Assembly (NCBI GenBank): GCA_023091665.1
Contig: JALJCQ010000018.1
Location: 62,001-126,000 of the forward strand
Direction: 5' to 3'
DNA from: Pythium myriotylum
Taxonomy: Eukaryota > Oomycota > Peronosporomycetes > Pythiales > Pythiaceae
DNA: 64,000 nt
Shown: one piece after another, positions 42,341-52,970 of the stretch
Position numbering within the stretch: the first letter of the stretch is position 1
Layout of the letters: every line of letters begins with the position of its first letter
Notes under the pieces: model-generated
Databases searched by the model: none
What the model saw: the letters and a program-made list of their open reading frames with translations, nothing else
Told to the model about the DNA's origin: nothing
Translations under genes and position numbers: made by a program

Positions 42341-44129
42341 GCCTACCCACAACTTACTCCGCGTGTCCGCGTGATGCATTGGTGGGGCGTCATACGCCGC
42401 TGGAAATGCTATCACCGCGATAAAAAAACGAGATCGATCTGATCGCAATCTCTAACACCATGCCGCCAATAGTCTTTTGATGCGTCCCACCCGTCGCTGG
42501 AGAACGATCGAAAGGGTCTCATGAGCCATCTGCACCTGACGATATGCGCGGGCTTTCGGCCCACGAAATGCACGGCAATGATGAGAATGACTCAGATCGC
42601 AGTGGGGACTCCTCAACCAAGATGATGTTAACTAAATACCTAATGCACTTTGTGAACGATTTGTCCTTCGCTCGCCCAATAAATTAGTATGTTTCTGCGC
42701 CTGACCACCAAGTGGCCGGGGCCCCACAGGTCACGCCCTGCACATAGAAAAGACGCTGACCTGACCGTCAATTTGACCTGTTTTAGTCGCAACCATTCAT
42801 GTCTGCATCCCAACTTCCGGGTTACCGTGATGACTGATGGACTGCACTTCACCTTGTTGAGGTATTCGCCGAAGGGCAGAGAAGCCGATTGCGGTCTTTC
42901 TCTGTCTGTAATCAGATTGAAGCGTTGGGCATTCAGTGACTGACCTGCGATTCGCACGCCACGCGTCAGGCTTTTGCAGTGCGGAATTGGATGACCCCTC
43001 AAACGAAGTCAACGTGAAAACGTCATGTCTGAAGATTATCACAGTGGGTCAGGACACTCTACGGAAGCCGTCGGTTTATGCCTGGAAAGTGAGCTCAAGA
43101 GCTCTTCGAAACATGGGAGCGTAAGTACGACATCACCTAGTGTGCTTCGCATTGAAAACTACAAGATGAGATAAGAAGAGATGACCGATTTCTATTAACT
43201 GTTCTAACTATGGTACCCATGTCGATATCTACAAGCGCTTGGCCGCGCGGCCACTAGTTTGTTCCGACGCAAATGGATTTGTGGTTGGCGTTTATTTACA
43301 CATGACAGCTCGCGAGGTCATGTGCGCAAATAGTTCAAGTATCCATGGCTCAATAGCGATTCGCATTGAGCATGGGAACAGTCAAACAAAGAGCGCTTGC
43401 CGCCCAACACAAGTCACTCAAAAGACTCCACTACACGTACGAAAAAAAATGCATCTCTCAACCCGAAAGACGTCGCGTCTGCAGATATGTATGTGGTGTT
43501 AGGATAGTTTGCCGGACGATTCCATCCCCGGAGCAGGGCGGATGCGTATCAGTCACCTCGCGTACTCATCAGTGACATTGATTCGTCTACGGTCAGTCAC
43601 CATGAGTCATCCCCTCTTCAAATCAACCTCGCGTCGCCAGTGATGACTGACAGCGATCTGGGTTGAGAATAGTGTTAAGAAAGCTGAGGTACCAACGTAT
43701 GCTGTTTGTTTTGTTTTCCATCACTCCCTGGCGGATCAATCCCACCTCCTACAGAGGTGATAAGGTGATGTGAGCATTTCGGCCAGCGATCTGTCTTGAC
43801 TAGCTGCCAATGTCGATACAGCAACGCGTAAGTATGCATACTTGCAAGTCCAGGCTCAGTCGTGTACGCTGACAATCTATGTCCACAAATTGCTACTACT
43901 AGTAATTTCGCAGACTGTGTACACCGGACTTGAACGTATTTCATTCCGAAGGTCGCATTTCGACCTCCTCCAACTCCCACGTACCATAATGCACTCTGAA
44001 CTTCTCAATACAGTGTACGTTAGAAATCTGATAAGTGTACTTGTGGATGATTGCAGTCGGATAGAGAAGGTTTTGCATGGATCGTCTCTGTCTGTAATCA
44101 GACCAAGAACCAATTACGCGGTGGACAGT
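42341..44129. other. Intergenic region with dispersed repeat copies
   Basis: 42745-42930 and 44086-44130 match parts of 28.15-28.37 kb (GTGATGACTGAT, GCCGAAGG, TCTGTCTGTAATCAGA, GCGGTGGACAGTC). No gene is supported. Confidence 0.5.
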
Positions 44130-44519
44130 CTACCGCAAGAAAACTTCATCCAGCGGGTCGTTCCTGAAATACCAAATTTGTAACAGAACCACATGGCGAC
44201 AGAGGCTACTGTACTTTGGTACGCCGTCAGAAATCGAAGTATCAAATTTGCAGTACCAAATCACCAGAATCAGGTCGCTCATGGTAGATCTTGTTGAACT
44301 TACGCCAAAGGGACTCGTGGGTGCAGTAGAACCCCAAGTCGCGTTGTGTTTGACCGCTAGGGCTTCCCTTTCCTCCGTGGACATCGACAGGCGATCCTTG
44401 AGATGATCTAGGGACTGCGAATGGATCCAAGATGCGAGCATAGAGATAATGCGCCTACGGTACGCAAACTCCTCAGATTTGGTCCCGAGAAACAAGGTGA
44501 TTTCCCACGACATGGCCAT
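44130..44519 (-). other. Unassigned frame, probably a transposon relic
   Basis: A 129-codon frame begins with MAMSWEITLFLGTKSEEFAY. A second overlapping frame (44242-44430) has LGFYCTHESLWRKFNKIYHE, which looks like the natural continuation after a frameshift. No family is recognised. It is treated as a relic and not a gene. Confidence 0.25.
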
Positions 44520-44631
44520 GCGCAGCGTACGGAATTGGTCTTTTGGTATTTCAGGACTATACTCAGCTCAGTAGACTGACGCACTCTCGACAAAAAAAAA
44601 GGTACGGATGAAACAGAAATGGAGAGACCTA

Positions 44632-44668
44632 AGCTCACGACATGCTTCGACTCAAAGCATGCCGTGAG
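44632..44668. repeat. Hairpin
   Basis: AGCTCACGACATGCTT pairs with AAAGCATGCCGTGAGCT around a six-base loop. It lies about 220 bases downstream of the stop of the trypsin gene 44892-45668. Confidence 0.65.
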
Positions 44669-44891
44669 CTAAGGTTTGCTGACCGACTCGATGGACCTCG
44701 GCACAGCTGCTGGACTCCACATCGCGGTTCAAGCCCCAACAATTCAAATTGAGCAACTCGACTTGCACTTGCGAAGAACACCCCGGAAGGATCCAATTCT
44801 GCTGCAGTCAGCGTTGTTCGGTAGTTGTTAAAAAAAGGAAACATCTAATTTAATTCATACGCTACGATATCACACAGCCCTCAGGATGACC

Positions 44892-45668
44892 TTACACCCA
44901 CGTGGCGTTCGGCGCGATCGACTGGATCCAGCTCTTGACGTACGAGACCTTGGAGTAGACGCCCGGCTTGTTGGCGCGGCCACATCCATCGCCCCATGAC
45001 ACGACGCCGATGAGCACGTCGCCCGTCGGACGCTCGAGGAAGAGCGGTCCTCCTGAGTCGCCCTGGCACGAGTCCTGGTTGGTGACACCGCCAGCACAGA
45101 ACATGGTCTCCGAGAGAGCACCGGAAAGACCCTTGGTCTTGCACACAGCGTTTGACAACACTGGCACGTTGACGCGCAGTAGCTCCTCGGACGGGTAGCC
45201 GTTCTGCCACGCGTACTGAGTCTCGCGGGTGTTGCCCCAGCCGGTGACGGTCGCGATCTCGCTGGCGAATGTCTCAGAGTCGGCGCTCAGCAGCTTGATG
45301 GGCGGAAACTTCGATGGCTGGGCCAGCTCCAAGATGGCGTAGTCGTAAGTCGAGGTGGCATCGTTGTACTTGGGGTGGATGGTCGTCTTCTTGACCGTGA
45401 AGCGCTCGCCGTCAGCGCTTCCGCTTGCATAGTGTGGGCCGACCGAAACGTACTTGATTTCGCCGCAGTGGGCGGCCGTGAGAATGAAGGTGGGAGCGAT
45501 CAGAGAGCCGCCGCATCCTGAACGACCCGTAAGGCTCGTGCGGCTGCCGGTCTGGAAGGTCTTGGTGCCGGCCGGGACGACGGTGCCGCCAAGGATGAGC
45601 GGCTTGATGTCGATCTGAGCGTTGGCGACGGCGGCGGTGGCGAGGACGAGGGCAGCGACGGATTTCAT
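44892..45668 (-). CDS. Secreted trypsin-like serine protease (S1A)
   Basis: Complete 258-residue trypsin. The signal peptide (1-17, ends NAQ) precedes IDIKPLILGGT. The triad is His67, Asp109 and Ser205, with pocket Asp199 in [11 protein letters not shown]. It ends NATWV. ATG at 45668 was chosen because the upstream in-frame residues are not signal-like and the initiator motif lies just upstream at 45691-45711. It diverges from the broken trypsin at 47329; the 1.5 kb palindrome lies between their promoters. The pair KPLILGG and a Tyr-rich loop (NTRETQYAWQNGYPSEELL) group it with 60835-61614. Confidence 0.95.
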   Translation of the reverse strand: MKSVAALVLATAAVANAQIDIKPLILGGTVVPAGTKTFQTGSRTSLTGRSGCGGSLIAPTFILTAAHCGEIKYVSVGPHYASGSADGERFTVKKTTIHPKYNDATSTYDYAILELAQPSKFPPIKLLSADSETFASEIATVTGWGNTRETQYAWQNGYPSEELLRVNVPVLSNAVCKTKGLSGALSETMFCAGGVTNQDSCQGDSGGPLFLERPTGDVLIGVVSWGDGCGRANKPGVYSKVSYVKSWIQSIAPNATWV

Positions 45669-45690
45669 GGTCGATTTGGCTTGGTTACTT

Positions 45691-45711
45691 GACAGAAAAT
45701 TCAAGAATGAG
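45691..45711 (-). promoter_or_regulatory. Initiator/flanking-promoter motif of the 44892 gene
   Basis: On the minus strand CTCATTCTTGAATTTTCTGT. It is among the best matches in the window to the oomycete initiator plus flanking element, ending 23 bases before the ATG. Confidence 0.65.
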
Positions 45712-45789
45712 AGAAGTGCGAATGCGGTCCTCACCCGTGTCTTGGTATCTGGGCTGTTTCCCTCGGGGCTCGTTGACTGAGAGTCCGGA

Positions 45790-46459
45790 GACAAAAATTT
45801 CAAACGGCACGAAACTGTTCTGTGCCTCCACGGCGATGTACGGTAGATGACTACAACTCTTTTGCTCGGGTCACGGAAGACTTCCCTGACCCGAGGAAAA
45901 GAGTTGTAGTCATCGACATTTCTTCAGGGACGAAACGTACTCCGCGTGGACAGACTCGAGGGTATTCAATGGGCCAAACGGCGTGTGTCCTTTGATCAGT
46001 ATAACACAAGCAGGTTGATTGGTACAGAAGCAATACACACGGTCTTGCGATCCTGCTTTCAATGAAGGAATCCAAGAACCACGCTCCGACACAGACTTTG
46101 AGGCACATGAATGCTGTAATTCTCATAGACGCAGGGCCTAGTCGGTGGAGAGTATACATTAGATTCGGAGACTGACGAGTTTCCGGTCAAGAATCATTTC
46201 GTGTGCACAATTTCTTGTACCTGCAAGACACTGATCGCTTGAAGATGTTTAGTACTGGTACGATTATCAGATCGGAAGGTGGAAAATAAATGACAGCATC
46301 AACCTTGACTAAATCAAACTGTCATCCTGACTTCTCCACTCATCATCTGGCATGATGGATGGAGACACTAGAGGCACTGAAGGCGTTGTGCATACAGGGA
46401 TGAGCGTGCCACTACGACGACAGCCGGTCAGTACTTCACGCGATCCTGCCGACTATGCA
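45790..46459. repeat. Left arm of a 1.5 kb palindrome
   Basis: 670 bp, inverted copy of 46609-47278 (position x pairs with 93068 minus x). A hairpin at 45847-45913 (CTACAACTCTTTT against AAAAGAGTTGTAG, with CTCGGGTCA/TGACCCGAG) lies near its outer edge. Confidence 0.9.
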
Positions 46460-46608
46460 CTGAGTGCATAACTTACAGGGATGAGAATGTTGAGGAGTTT
46501 TCTCACTCACGATGACATGTTTTCATAGCGGCAGGATTGCGTGAAGTGCGTGCCAGCTGTCGTGGAAGTGTCAATAAGCTTGTCCAGACTTACGGTGGCA
46601 TGTTTTCA

Positions 46609-47278
46609 TGCATAGTCGGCAGGATCGCGTGAAGTACTGACCGGCTGTCGTCGTAGTGGCACGCTCATCCCTGTATGCACAACGCCTTCAGTGCCTCTAG
46701 TGTCTCCATCCATCATGCCAGATGATGAGTGGAGAAGTCAGGATGACAGTTTGATTTAGTCAAGGTTGATGCTGTCATTTATTTTCCACCTTCCGATCTG
46801 ATAATCGTACCAGTACTAAACATCTTCAAGCGATCAGTGTCTTGCAGGTACAAGAAATTGTGCACACGAAATGATTCTTGACCGGAAACTCGTCAGTCTC
46901 CGAATCTAATGTATACTCTCCACCGACTAGGCCCTGCGTCTATGAGAATTACAGCATTCATGTGCCTCAAAGTCTGTGTCGGAGCGTGGTTCTTGGATTC
47001 CTTCATTGAAAGCAGGATCGCAAGACCGTGTGTATTGCTTCTGTACCAATCAACCTGCTTGTGTTATACTGATCAAAGGACACACGCCGTTTGGCCCATT
47101 GAATACCCTCGAGTCTGTCCACGCGGAGTACGTTTCGTCCCTGAAGAAATGTCGATGACTACAACTCTTTTCCTCGGGTCAGGGAAGTCTTCCGTGACCC
47201 GAGCAAAAGAGTTGTAGTCATCTACCGTACATCGCCGTGGAGGCACAGAACAGTTTCGTGCCGTTTGAAATTTTTGTC
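46609..47278. repeat. Right arm of a 1.5 kb palindrome
   Basis: Inverted copy of 45790-46459 across a 149 bp spacer. The spacer repeats a degenerate form of the arm end (TGACATGTTTTCAT against TGGCATGTTTTCAT). The outer edge lies about 50 bases before the ATG of the trypsin locus at 47329. Confidence 0.9.
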
Positions 47279-47889
47279 ACTGTACAATTCGCCACCAGCC
47301 TGCCAAGTCTCCACCATCCACTATCGAGATGAAAGTCGCTACTACTCTCGTTCTTGCAACCGCCGCTGTTGCCGCCGTCCAGGCAGCAAACATCAAGCCA
47401 CTTATTCTTGGCGGCACCGTCGTCCCTGCCGGCACCAAGACGTACACTGTTGGCACCCGTCGCTTTAGAGAGGATCGCACCTTTTGCGCCGGCTCGCTGA
47501 TCTCGCCTACTCACGTTCTATCGGCTGCCCATTGCAACGGTACCACTAGCTTTGTTGCTATTTGCTCTCACTTTGCAGACGACACGACCGGAGGTGAACT
47601 CATCGCTGTCAAGCGAGCGATTTTGCACCCACAGTACGCCGACATCAGCGCGTATGACTACTCAATTTTGGAGCTCGAGACGCGGATAATAATTAATACC
47701 TGTAGTCCTAGTAATGAATGACCTGTTACCGTCACCCACAATCTGCATACCTGTTGTTTGTACTGAACACCTGTTACAGTAGTAACAGGAGTTTAGCAAG
47801 TCTTATATCAGTAAGTTTACTTCAATGTAGCCATATCTCCCGACTTTGATCACCCGCGGTGTGTTTATACCCTCACTCATGCAGCGCCA

Positions 47890-48730
47890 CAACAGCTCCC
47901 TTGTGATCCACAGACGGCATCAAGGTAAGGATCCTCATTCCCTGCTACCATATTTAGCGCTCCGCCCTCGTTGCGTTGTTCCTGGCGGTGGCTCCGTACT
48001 TCGCGTTCTCTTCGAGTTCGGCTTCAGCAATCGTGGTCTCGACCTCATGCATTGTAAACGCGCTACAGTGGCAGATAAAGTGGCTGCTAAGGAGAAGGGC
48101 ATCGACATGACCGATTTTTCCGAGAAGAACATGCTGCGCGCCTAGCCAAAGGACACCTGTCGATCTGAAGTCACCGACGCGCTACGTGTGCTGGCTGTAT
48201 TTGCGCGTTTCTTCTACAATTCTCAAGCCAATGACTTGATCACGGCGGCAGCGGCTTTCGTCGACATTCACACTGGTATTAATGACAGCGATGAACTCGG
48301 TTGGAGCCACATCTCCTTTTGGATCTCCGACAAATCCGGTAAATTTTGCTCACTTCTGGTCTGTGGTGACCCATAAGCCGCGCTTGCTGTGGCGAGCGAA
48401 AGTAATCGCTATGATGAAATGCTGGCTCAACTCAACGATTTGGGGCACCGTCACCGCCGCTCAGCAACCGCGTCAACAGGAACTGCTCGGTCGGCAGCAA
48501 AAGGGACCAAGCGCCCCGACCGCCACCAGCGATCTTCTGCTCTCGCCTTGCCACCGTCTGTGGTGGCAGGTCTGCAACGGCAGGGGCAACGACGCGCGTG
48601 TCTGAAATGTTTGTCTCAAGATGGTTGTACAGGCAATGGTAGTGACGGCTGCTTCTATCCCCGACGAGCACACTTCATTACCAAGAAGGGAGACCTTGCG
48701 AACGACGCTAAGGCCATCATCCAGGAACGT
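47890..48730 (+). pseudogene. DIRS-type Gag fragment inside the composite element
   Basis: LMHCKRATVADKVAAKEKGI and DMTDFSEKN match the Gag of the full element at 55071 (LMHCKELDESMELDAQARGV and NMTDFSERN). Further on, CLKCLSQDGCTGNGSDGCFY matches its CCCH-type zinc motif. Stops and frame changes break it. Confidence 0.7.
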
Positions 48731-48734
48731 GGGG

Positions 48735-49265
48735 TTTGCGGTCGAGACGTCGACGATGACTGCCCCTGCCCCGCCAGGGCCTGGGTTGCCTCTCGAGCCG
48801 CCGTCGAAGAAGAGGAGGCGGGCTGGCGCCGCCAGCACAGGGAGGTGATCGGAGGGGTCTCCGGCGTCGTCCAGCAGAGAGGAGAACTTGGCGATGATGC
48901 CGGCCGCGTGGGGTGGCGGGTCAGGCTGCCGTTCAAGGCGGTAGAGTAGTGTGTCCAGCACTCGTTGGCAGCTGATACGATGAGTCGCTGTAGCTTGGTT
49001 GCGAGTCCGGGCGCGGGTCTCGTCAGACTTGTTGTTGCACCAGGCGTTGAGCACCACAAGCGTCTCCAGCACGAGCTGTTGCCAGACCGCTTGTAGCACT
49101 GGGAACGGTCCAGCTCCTGTGTCGTCGTCATCTTGGAGACACTTGCGGAGGGAGGGTACGTCCCAGATGCTCGGTGATGTACGGTCAAGGCGCTCGGCCA
49201 CATCCTCGATGCGAGAGACAAGCTCGGCCAGAAGGCACGCAGCAGTCGCTTCCTGTGCTTTGACC
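48735..49265 (-). pseudogene. LINE RT-tail/RNase H fragment inside the composite element
   Basis: The minus strand reads LVVLNAWCNNKSDETRART, ATHRISCQRVLDTLLYRLER and then LLFFDGGSRGNPGPGGAGAV, the first RNase H strand, before it stops matching. It is related to the RNase H remnants at 1566 and 41727. Confidence 0.6.
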
Positions 49266-49284
49266 TAAGTTCGACGCATGTGTC

Positions 49285-49545
49285 TACAGCGTTCAAGTCT
49301 GCGGCAGCCATAGCAGGCGTGCCCAAAGCAAACTACGCGACCCATTCGATTCGTAGTTGCGGTGCTACAGCCCTGCTCAACGGCCACGCGGACAGTCTGT
49401 CCATCAAGCTGCTCGGAAGGTGATGTCCAAAAGTTTTGAAGATTACCCTGTGCAAGCTGCCAAGGCCACTGTTGACCTCTCCAAGCATGTTGTAACACTG
49501 CTCCTCGCCCCCGTGGACGCGGCGCATTCTTCATTGGAGTAAGAA
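49285..49545 (+). pseudogene. Tyrosine-recombinase C-terminal fragment
   Basis: AGVPKANYATHSIRSCGATA and ADSLSIKLLGR match the HxxR box region of the recombinase at 58632-59660. A frameshift follows, and the rest (FEDYPVQAAKATVDLS) is in another frame. Confidence 0.75.
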
Positions 49546-50199
49546 CCATCGATTGGCTAACGCCCACCGTTAGCCTCGAAGAGCCACTTGTGATTGGCTT
49601 ACTCTTCGTGGCTAACAGATGATTCTGATTGGCTATTAAGTGATATTCTGGCTATTCTGGGCAAAACTGAATGTGACACATGTTCAGTACAAACAACAGA
49701 TGTTCAGTGTCTGGGATGCATCAACAGGTTTATGGGTTCACAATAACAGCTTTTAATTTGCACCCTCGAGACGCCGTCCAAGTTTGCTCCCATCAAGCTG
49801 CTTAGTGCGGACTCGGAAACGATCGCCGGCGAAATGTCCATAGTCATGGGCTGGGGCAACACTCGTGAAGGCAACCTGACGTTCTCGGGCCTTCCTTCAA
49901 ACGAATTGCTCCGCGTCGATGTGCCCGTGCTGAGCCGTGCCGACTGCCTCACGCGTGGTCTCACGGCATTCCCGATAACGGAGTCGGCTTTGTGTGCCGG
50001 TGGTGCCACGAACAAAGATGGATGCCAAGGAGACTCGGGCGGACCGCTCATTCTCGAACGTCCGACCGGCGACGTGCTGATCGGTGTCGTGTCATGGGGT
50101 GAAGGTTGCGGTCGAACCAACAAGCCGGGCATTTACTCGAAGGTTTCGTATGTGAAGGACTGGATCCAATCGATTGGACCGGACGCCACTTGGGTGTAA

Positions 50200-52415
50200 G
50201 GACATTATGCTCTTCTTAATACAGGGTTGGCATTGGATCCGTTGGAGTTAAATTCAACATGTTCATTCAATGTAAATTCCTAGCAAACAAAAGTTCCAGA
50301 ATCTTTCTTATCAGCTACGAGGAATGATGCCGCGCGTGAAGGCGAAACTTCGTGGTGACCGGCAGTCAATCGAAGCCACTTCAACCAGTTTAGTCCCCCT
50401 TCCCTAAGGATAAGGTTAAGTTACTACAGCCACTTCAACGAGTTTAGTCCCCCTTCCCTAAGGATAAGGTTTAGTTACGAAGCCACTGCCACAAGTTTAA
50501 GCGACCTTGCCTAGCGATAAGGACGCCTTAGAAGGTAGTCTCCCTTTCATCATCATCATCATTATCAATACGCACACGGCGACCCCAACCACGAGCTGCA
50601 AACAGCATAGCGGACGCGACTCTCCAATTGCGGCCGACCGCACAAGCGACCCTTCGACTCCCTTCAGCTTCTTCCAGCTTTTCCAAGGGTCCACCTCGGG
50701 CGACCAATCGCTGGCAATGCTAGCCGCTCGTTTGCGACGATCATGCACGGAGAGTAGCCCATGGCGTATGAAGGTCGCCGAGTTCGAGTTCCGATGCCGC
50801 GCGCGGAGAAGCCCGGAGCTGCAGTATGCGTGGAAGGGAGTTGGCTATGTGGGTGTCGGAATGAGTACGCCCCCCTTGGAGTGAAGAAAGAACGAAGCTG
50901 TCGTCAGCTCCAACGACTCAAGGCTTCGAAAGACGCGTGCGCAAAGCACGTGCCACAACAAATCGACGCGGCCACTGCTCCGGTGGTGGCGCGCGCAAGA
51001 TGAGGACGAGTGTACAAGTGGGCTGCCTTGACTTGGTAGATCTGCAGAGGATGGAGCGAAGAACCTTTGGTGACCGACCGCTGCATCGATTACGAGCCAG
51101 ATGACAGTGCCTGGAGAGGTATGAGGGAGTTCACCTGTTTGTGGTCGTTGCTAAGGCTCTGCGACGGCCACAAGCAACCATAATACGCCCAGCTGAACAG
51201 AAGAACTGATTAGACCGGTTTGACAGAAGACCGTCGCAACGTGAATGGACCGATATCCTGGCTGCAAAGATATGGATGTGCGTAAAGGTGATGAGCCAAC
51301 TTTTGATTCACGTTGAAACTTCTCAGCGATTCGGGACCACTTGAACTCGATAGACTTCGTAGCAATCATCGAGTTGTGACCTAATCCGCTTCGCTGTTGA
51401 TCGCCGAGAGGTCGGCCACCGCTCTCCACCGGATGAGCATTGTGTGGAATATCTGGAGGCTGCACTCGGTCAGCAGGAGTGCGACGTGACTCTATGGGCG
51501 CTTGAGGTCGCCGCCGCCGACCTTCGCCGTCCATTGGTGGAAGTTGGCATCAGGATCTAGAGCCGTGATTACCAACAAGCCCGATAGACTGTTGCATGCA
51601 ACTTACTTGAATAATCGGAAAGCCCAATTGAAAGTAAGGACTTCAGTTGACGTCGATCCTCGTGAGATTCTTTGTGGTACCGGTATAAGTAGGAGCGACG
51701 GGGTCCCGCCGTAAGCCCGTTGGACACCAGTCTTGAACTTTCGGCAGTCAAGCTAGGCGCAGTTTGAGTTTATCACGTCCACGCGAAGTGCAATCTTAGG
51801 TTCGGGTTGCTGAGAACACTACAGGACGAGGTCCGTTCCAGAGTTGGGAGCGATCTGATTGGACAATCGACTGGCTGCGGTTGGATGTTCTTCAGTCGGG
51901 TCGAATCCTCGATTCGACAGCCCTCGCGTTCAAGGGCACATCAACGAAGAGAATGGCGAGCATGAACGAACCTGCCAGTGGCTCAGCTGAGAGAGTTCTG
52001 GACAGGACTCGGATCTGCCTCCTCGTTTGTTGGATCTTTTTTTTATTTACACATCATCAAAACAAAATACGACTGGCGATTGACTCGTGTCTCTGCTCAG
52101 CCGACTGTTGCAGAAAATGGGAGTGTCCAACGGGTTGACGGCAGAGTGATCGAGCGCAGAGCTTGAGAAAGAGCACGAGGAGGCCAGAGAGTTTTGCGTG
52201 CAGATAACGGCCGCAACCCAGTAGACTACACAATCGTTGAATACGGATTCCGCCGTTGGGAATAATACGGACACAGCCACCCTTCTATTACGAACCTTTG
52301 GATGGCATTGGTAGTCCGCGCAGACAAGACCGACAAAACAGTCGTGGATCGGAGCACCAAAAAGGGTTTTCGTGGAAGGCTCCTCGACGGTACAGTAGGT
52401 TTGGAGGAAGGTGTG
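50200..52415. other. Intergenic region with a tandem repeat
   Basis: Contains the tandem array 50374-50525 and a possible LINE tail at 50540-50572. A minus-strand frame at 51151-51534 is unassigned. Nothing else is supported. Confidence 0.45.
50374..50525 (+). repeat. Three-copy tandem repeat, period 53-54 bases
   Basis: Units begin AGCCACT at 50374, 50428 and 50481 and end near CCTAAGGATAAGG (third copy CCTAGCGATAAGG). The first two are nearly identical; the third has diverged. Confidence 0.8.
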
Positions 52416-52424
52416 GGTTCACAT

Positions 52425-52970
52425 GATAACCTTTTTTTTGGGTCCCCAGGGGCCAGGGTCCCACTTGGGTCCCACCTCCGTTGTGGTAATATTACCACAG
52501 CAACTTGTTTTCAATTTTGTCTAGAGAAGGATAAGTGCGTGAATAGACGTAGCAACCGTGTCTATAAGGATCCAATATAGATTCACTAACGTGTGGATAG
52601 ATTCACTAACGTGTGGCGCTACGTTCGCGCCGACACGCCGACCTCCGCTTCGCTTCGGTGGCTCTGTAGTCGGCACGAGCCTCGCGTATTTAAAGAAAGT
52701 GGGCTCTGAACGTCGGCAAGCTTCGTCTCACTCCGGCAGGCGACCTGCGGCGCGGACCCCGGGTTGCTGCGGGGCGCTCCGCGCGCCCTTCGCAATACCC
52801 CCCTACGGGGAAGGGGCCCCCCCGCTGCCTTCGGTCGTACTGCCTCATGATCACAGTAGGGTAATGCGGTTATTTTTCAAACAAGATGTAATATATCCCT
52901 AATTTAGTACAGCTTCCACCCGGGACCCAAGTGGGACCTTGGCCCTTGGGGACCCAAAATAGAATTTACC
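52425..52970. mobile_element. Non-autonomous Mutator-like element (MITE)
   Basis: 546 bp flanked by perfect 9 bp direct repeats GGTTCACAT (52416-52424 and 52971-52979). Inverted termini of about 55 bp are well matched in TTTTGGGTCCCCA and GGTCCCACTTGGGTCCC. 9 bp duplications and long inverted termini are typical of Mutator-like elements. The interior has no transposase; it holds an 18-base palindrome at 52482-52499 around TAATATTAC, a tandem AGATTCACTAACGTGTGG pair and a GC-rich segment. Confidence 0.85.

Larger units (their letters stand above)
47684..49764. mobile_element. Composite transposon inserted in the trypsin gene
   Basis: 2081 bp with a 10 bp target duplication. A perfect 19-base inverted repeat (CTGTTGTTTGTACTGAACA) lies 67 bases from the left end (47751-47769) and 65 bases from the right end (49681-49699). 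These fit a Mutator-like DNA element. The cargo is made of retroelement pieces: a DIRS-type Gag fragment (plus), a LINE RT/RNase H fragment (minus) and a tyrosine-recombinase C-terminus (plus). A nested insertion series is the alternative. Confidence 0.75.
47329..50199 (+). pseudogene. Trypsin-like protease split by a 2.1 kb insertion
   Basis: The 5' part (47329-47683) gives signal peptide, IKPLILGGT, His in SAAHC and Asp in AYDYS. The 3' part (49765-50199) resumes in the middle of the same structural segment (PSKFAPIKLLSADSETIAGE) and holds [11 protein letters not shown] and DATWV. The split falls inside ELETPSK. The ten bases CTCGAGACGC occur on both sides (47674-47683 and 49765-49774), the pattern of a target-site duplication. 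With the insertion, translation ends after 130 residues with no catalytic Ser. Both halves look otherwise undamaged, so the insertion is probably the inactivating event. Confidence 0.92.

Noticed and set aside
51151..51534. 127-codon minus-strand frame
   Set aside because: Arginine-rich start and no recognised family.
52482..52499. Integrated circular DNA virus origin
   Set aside because: TAATATTAC is part of a palindrome in a Mutator-like MITE, with no Rep gene nearby.
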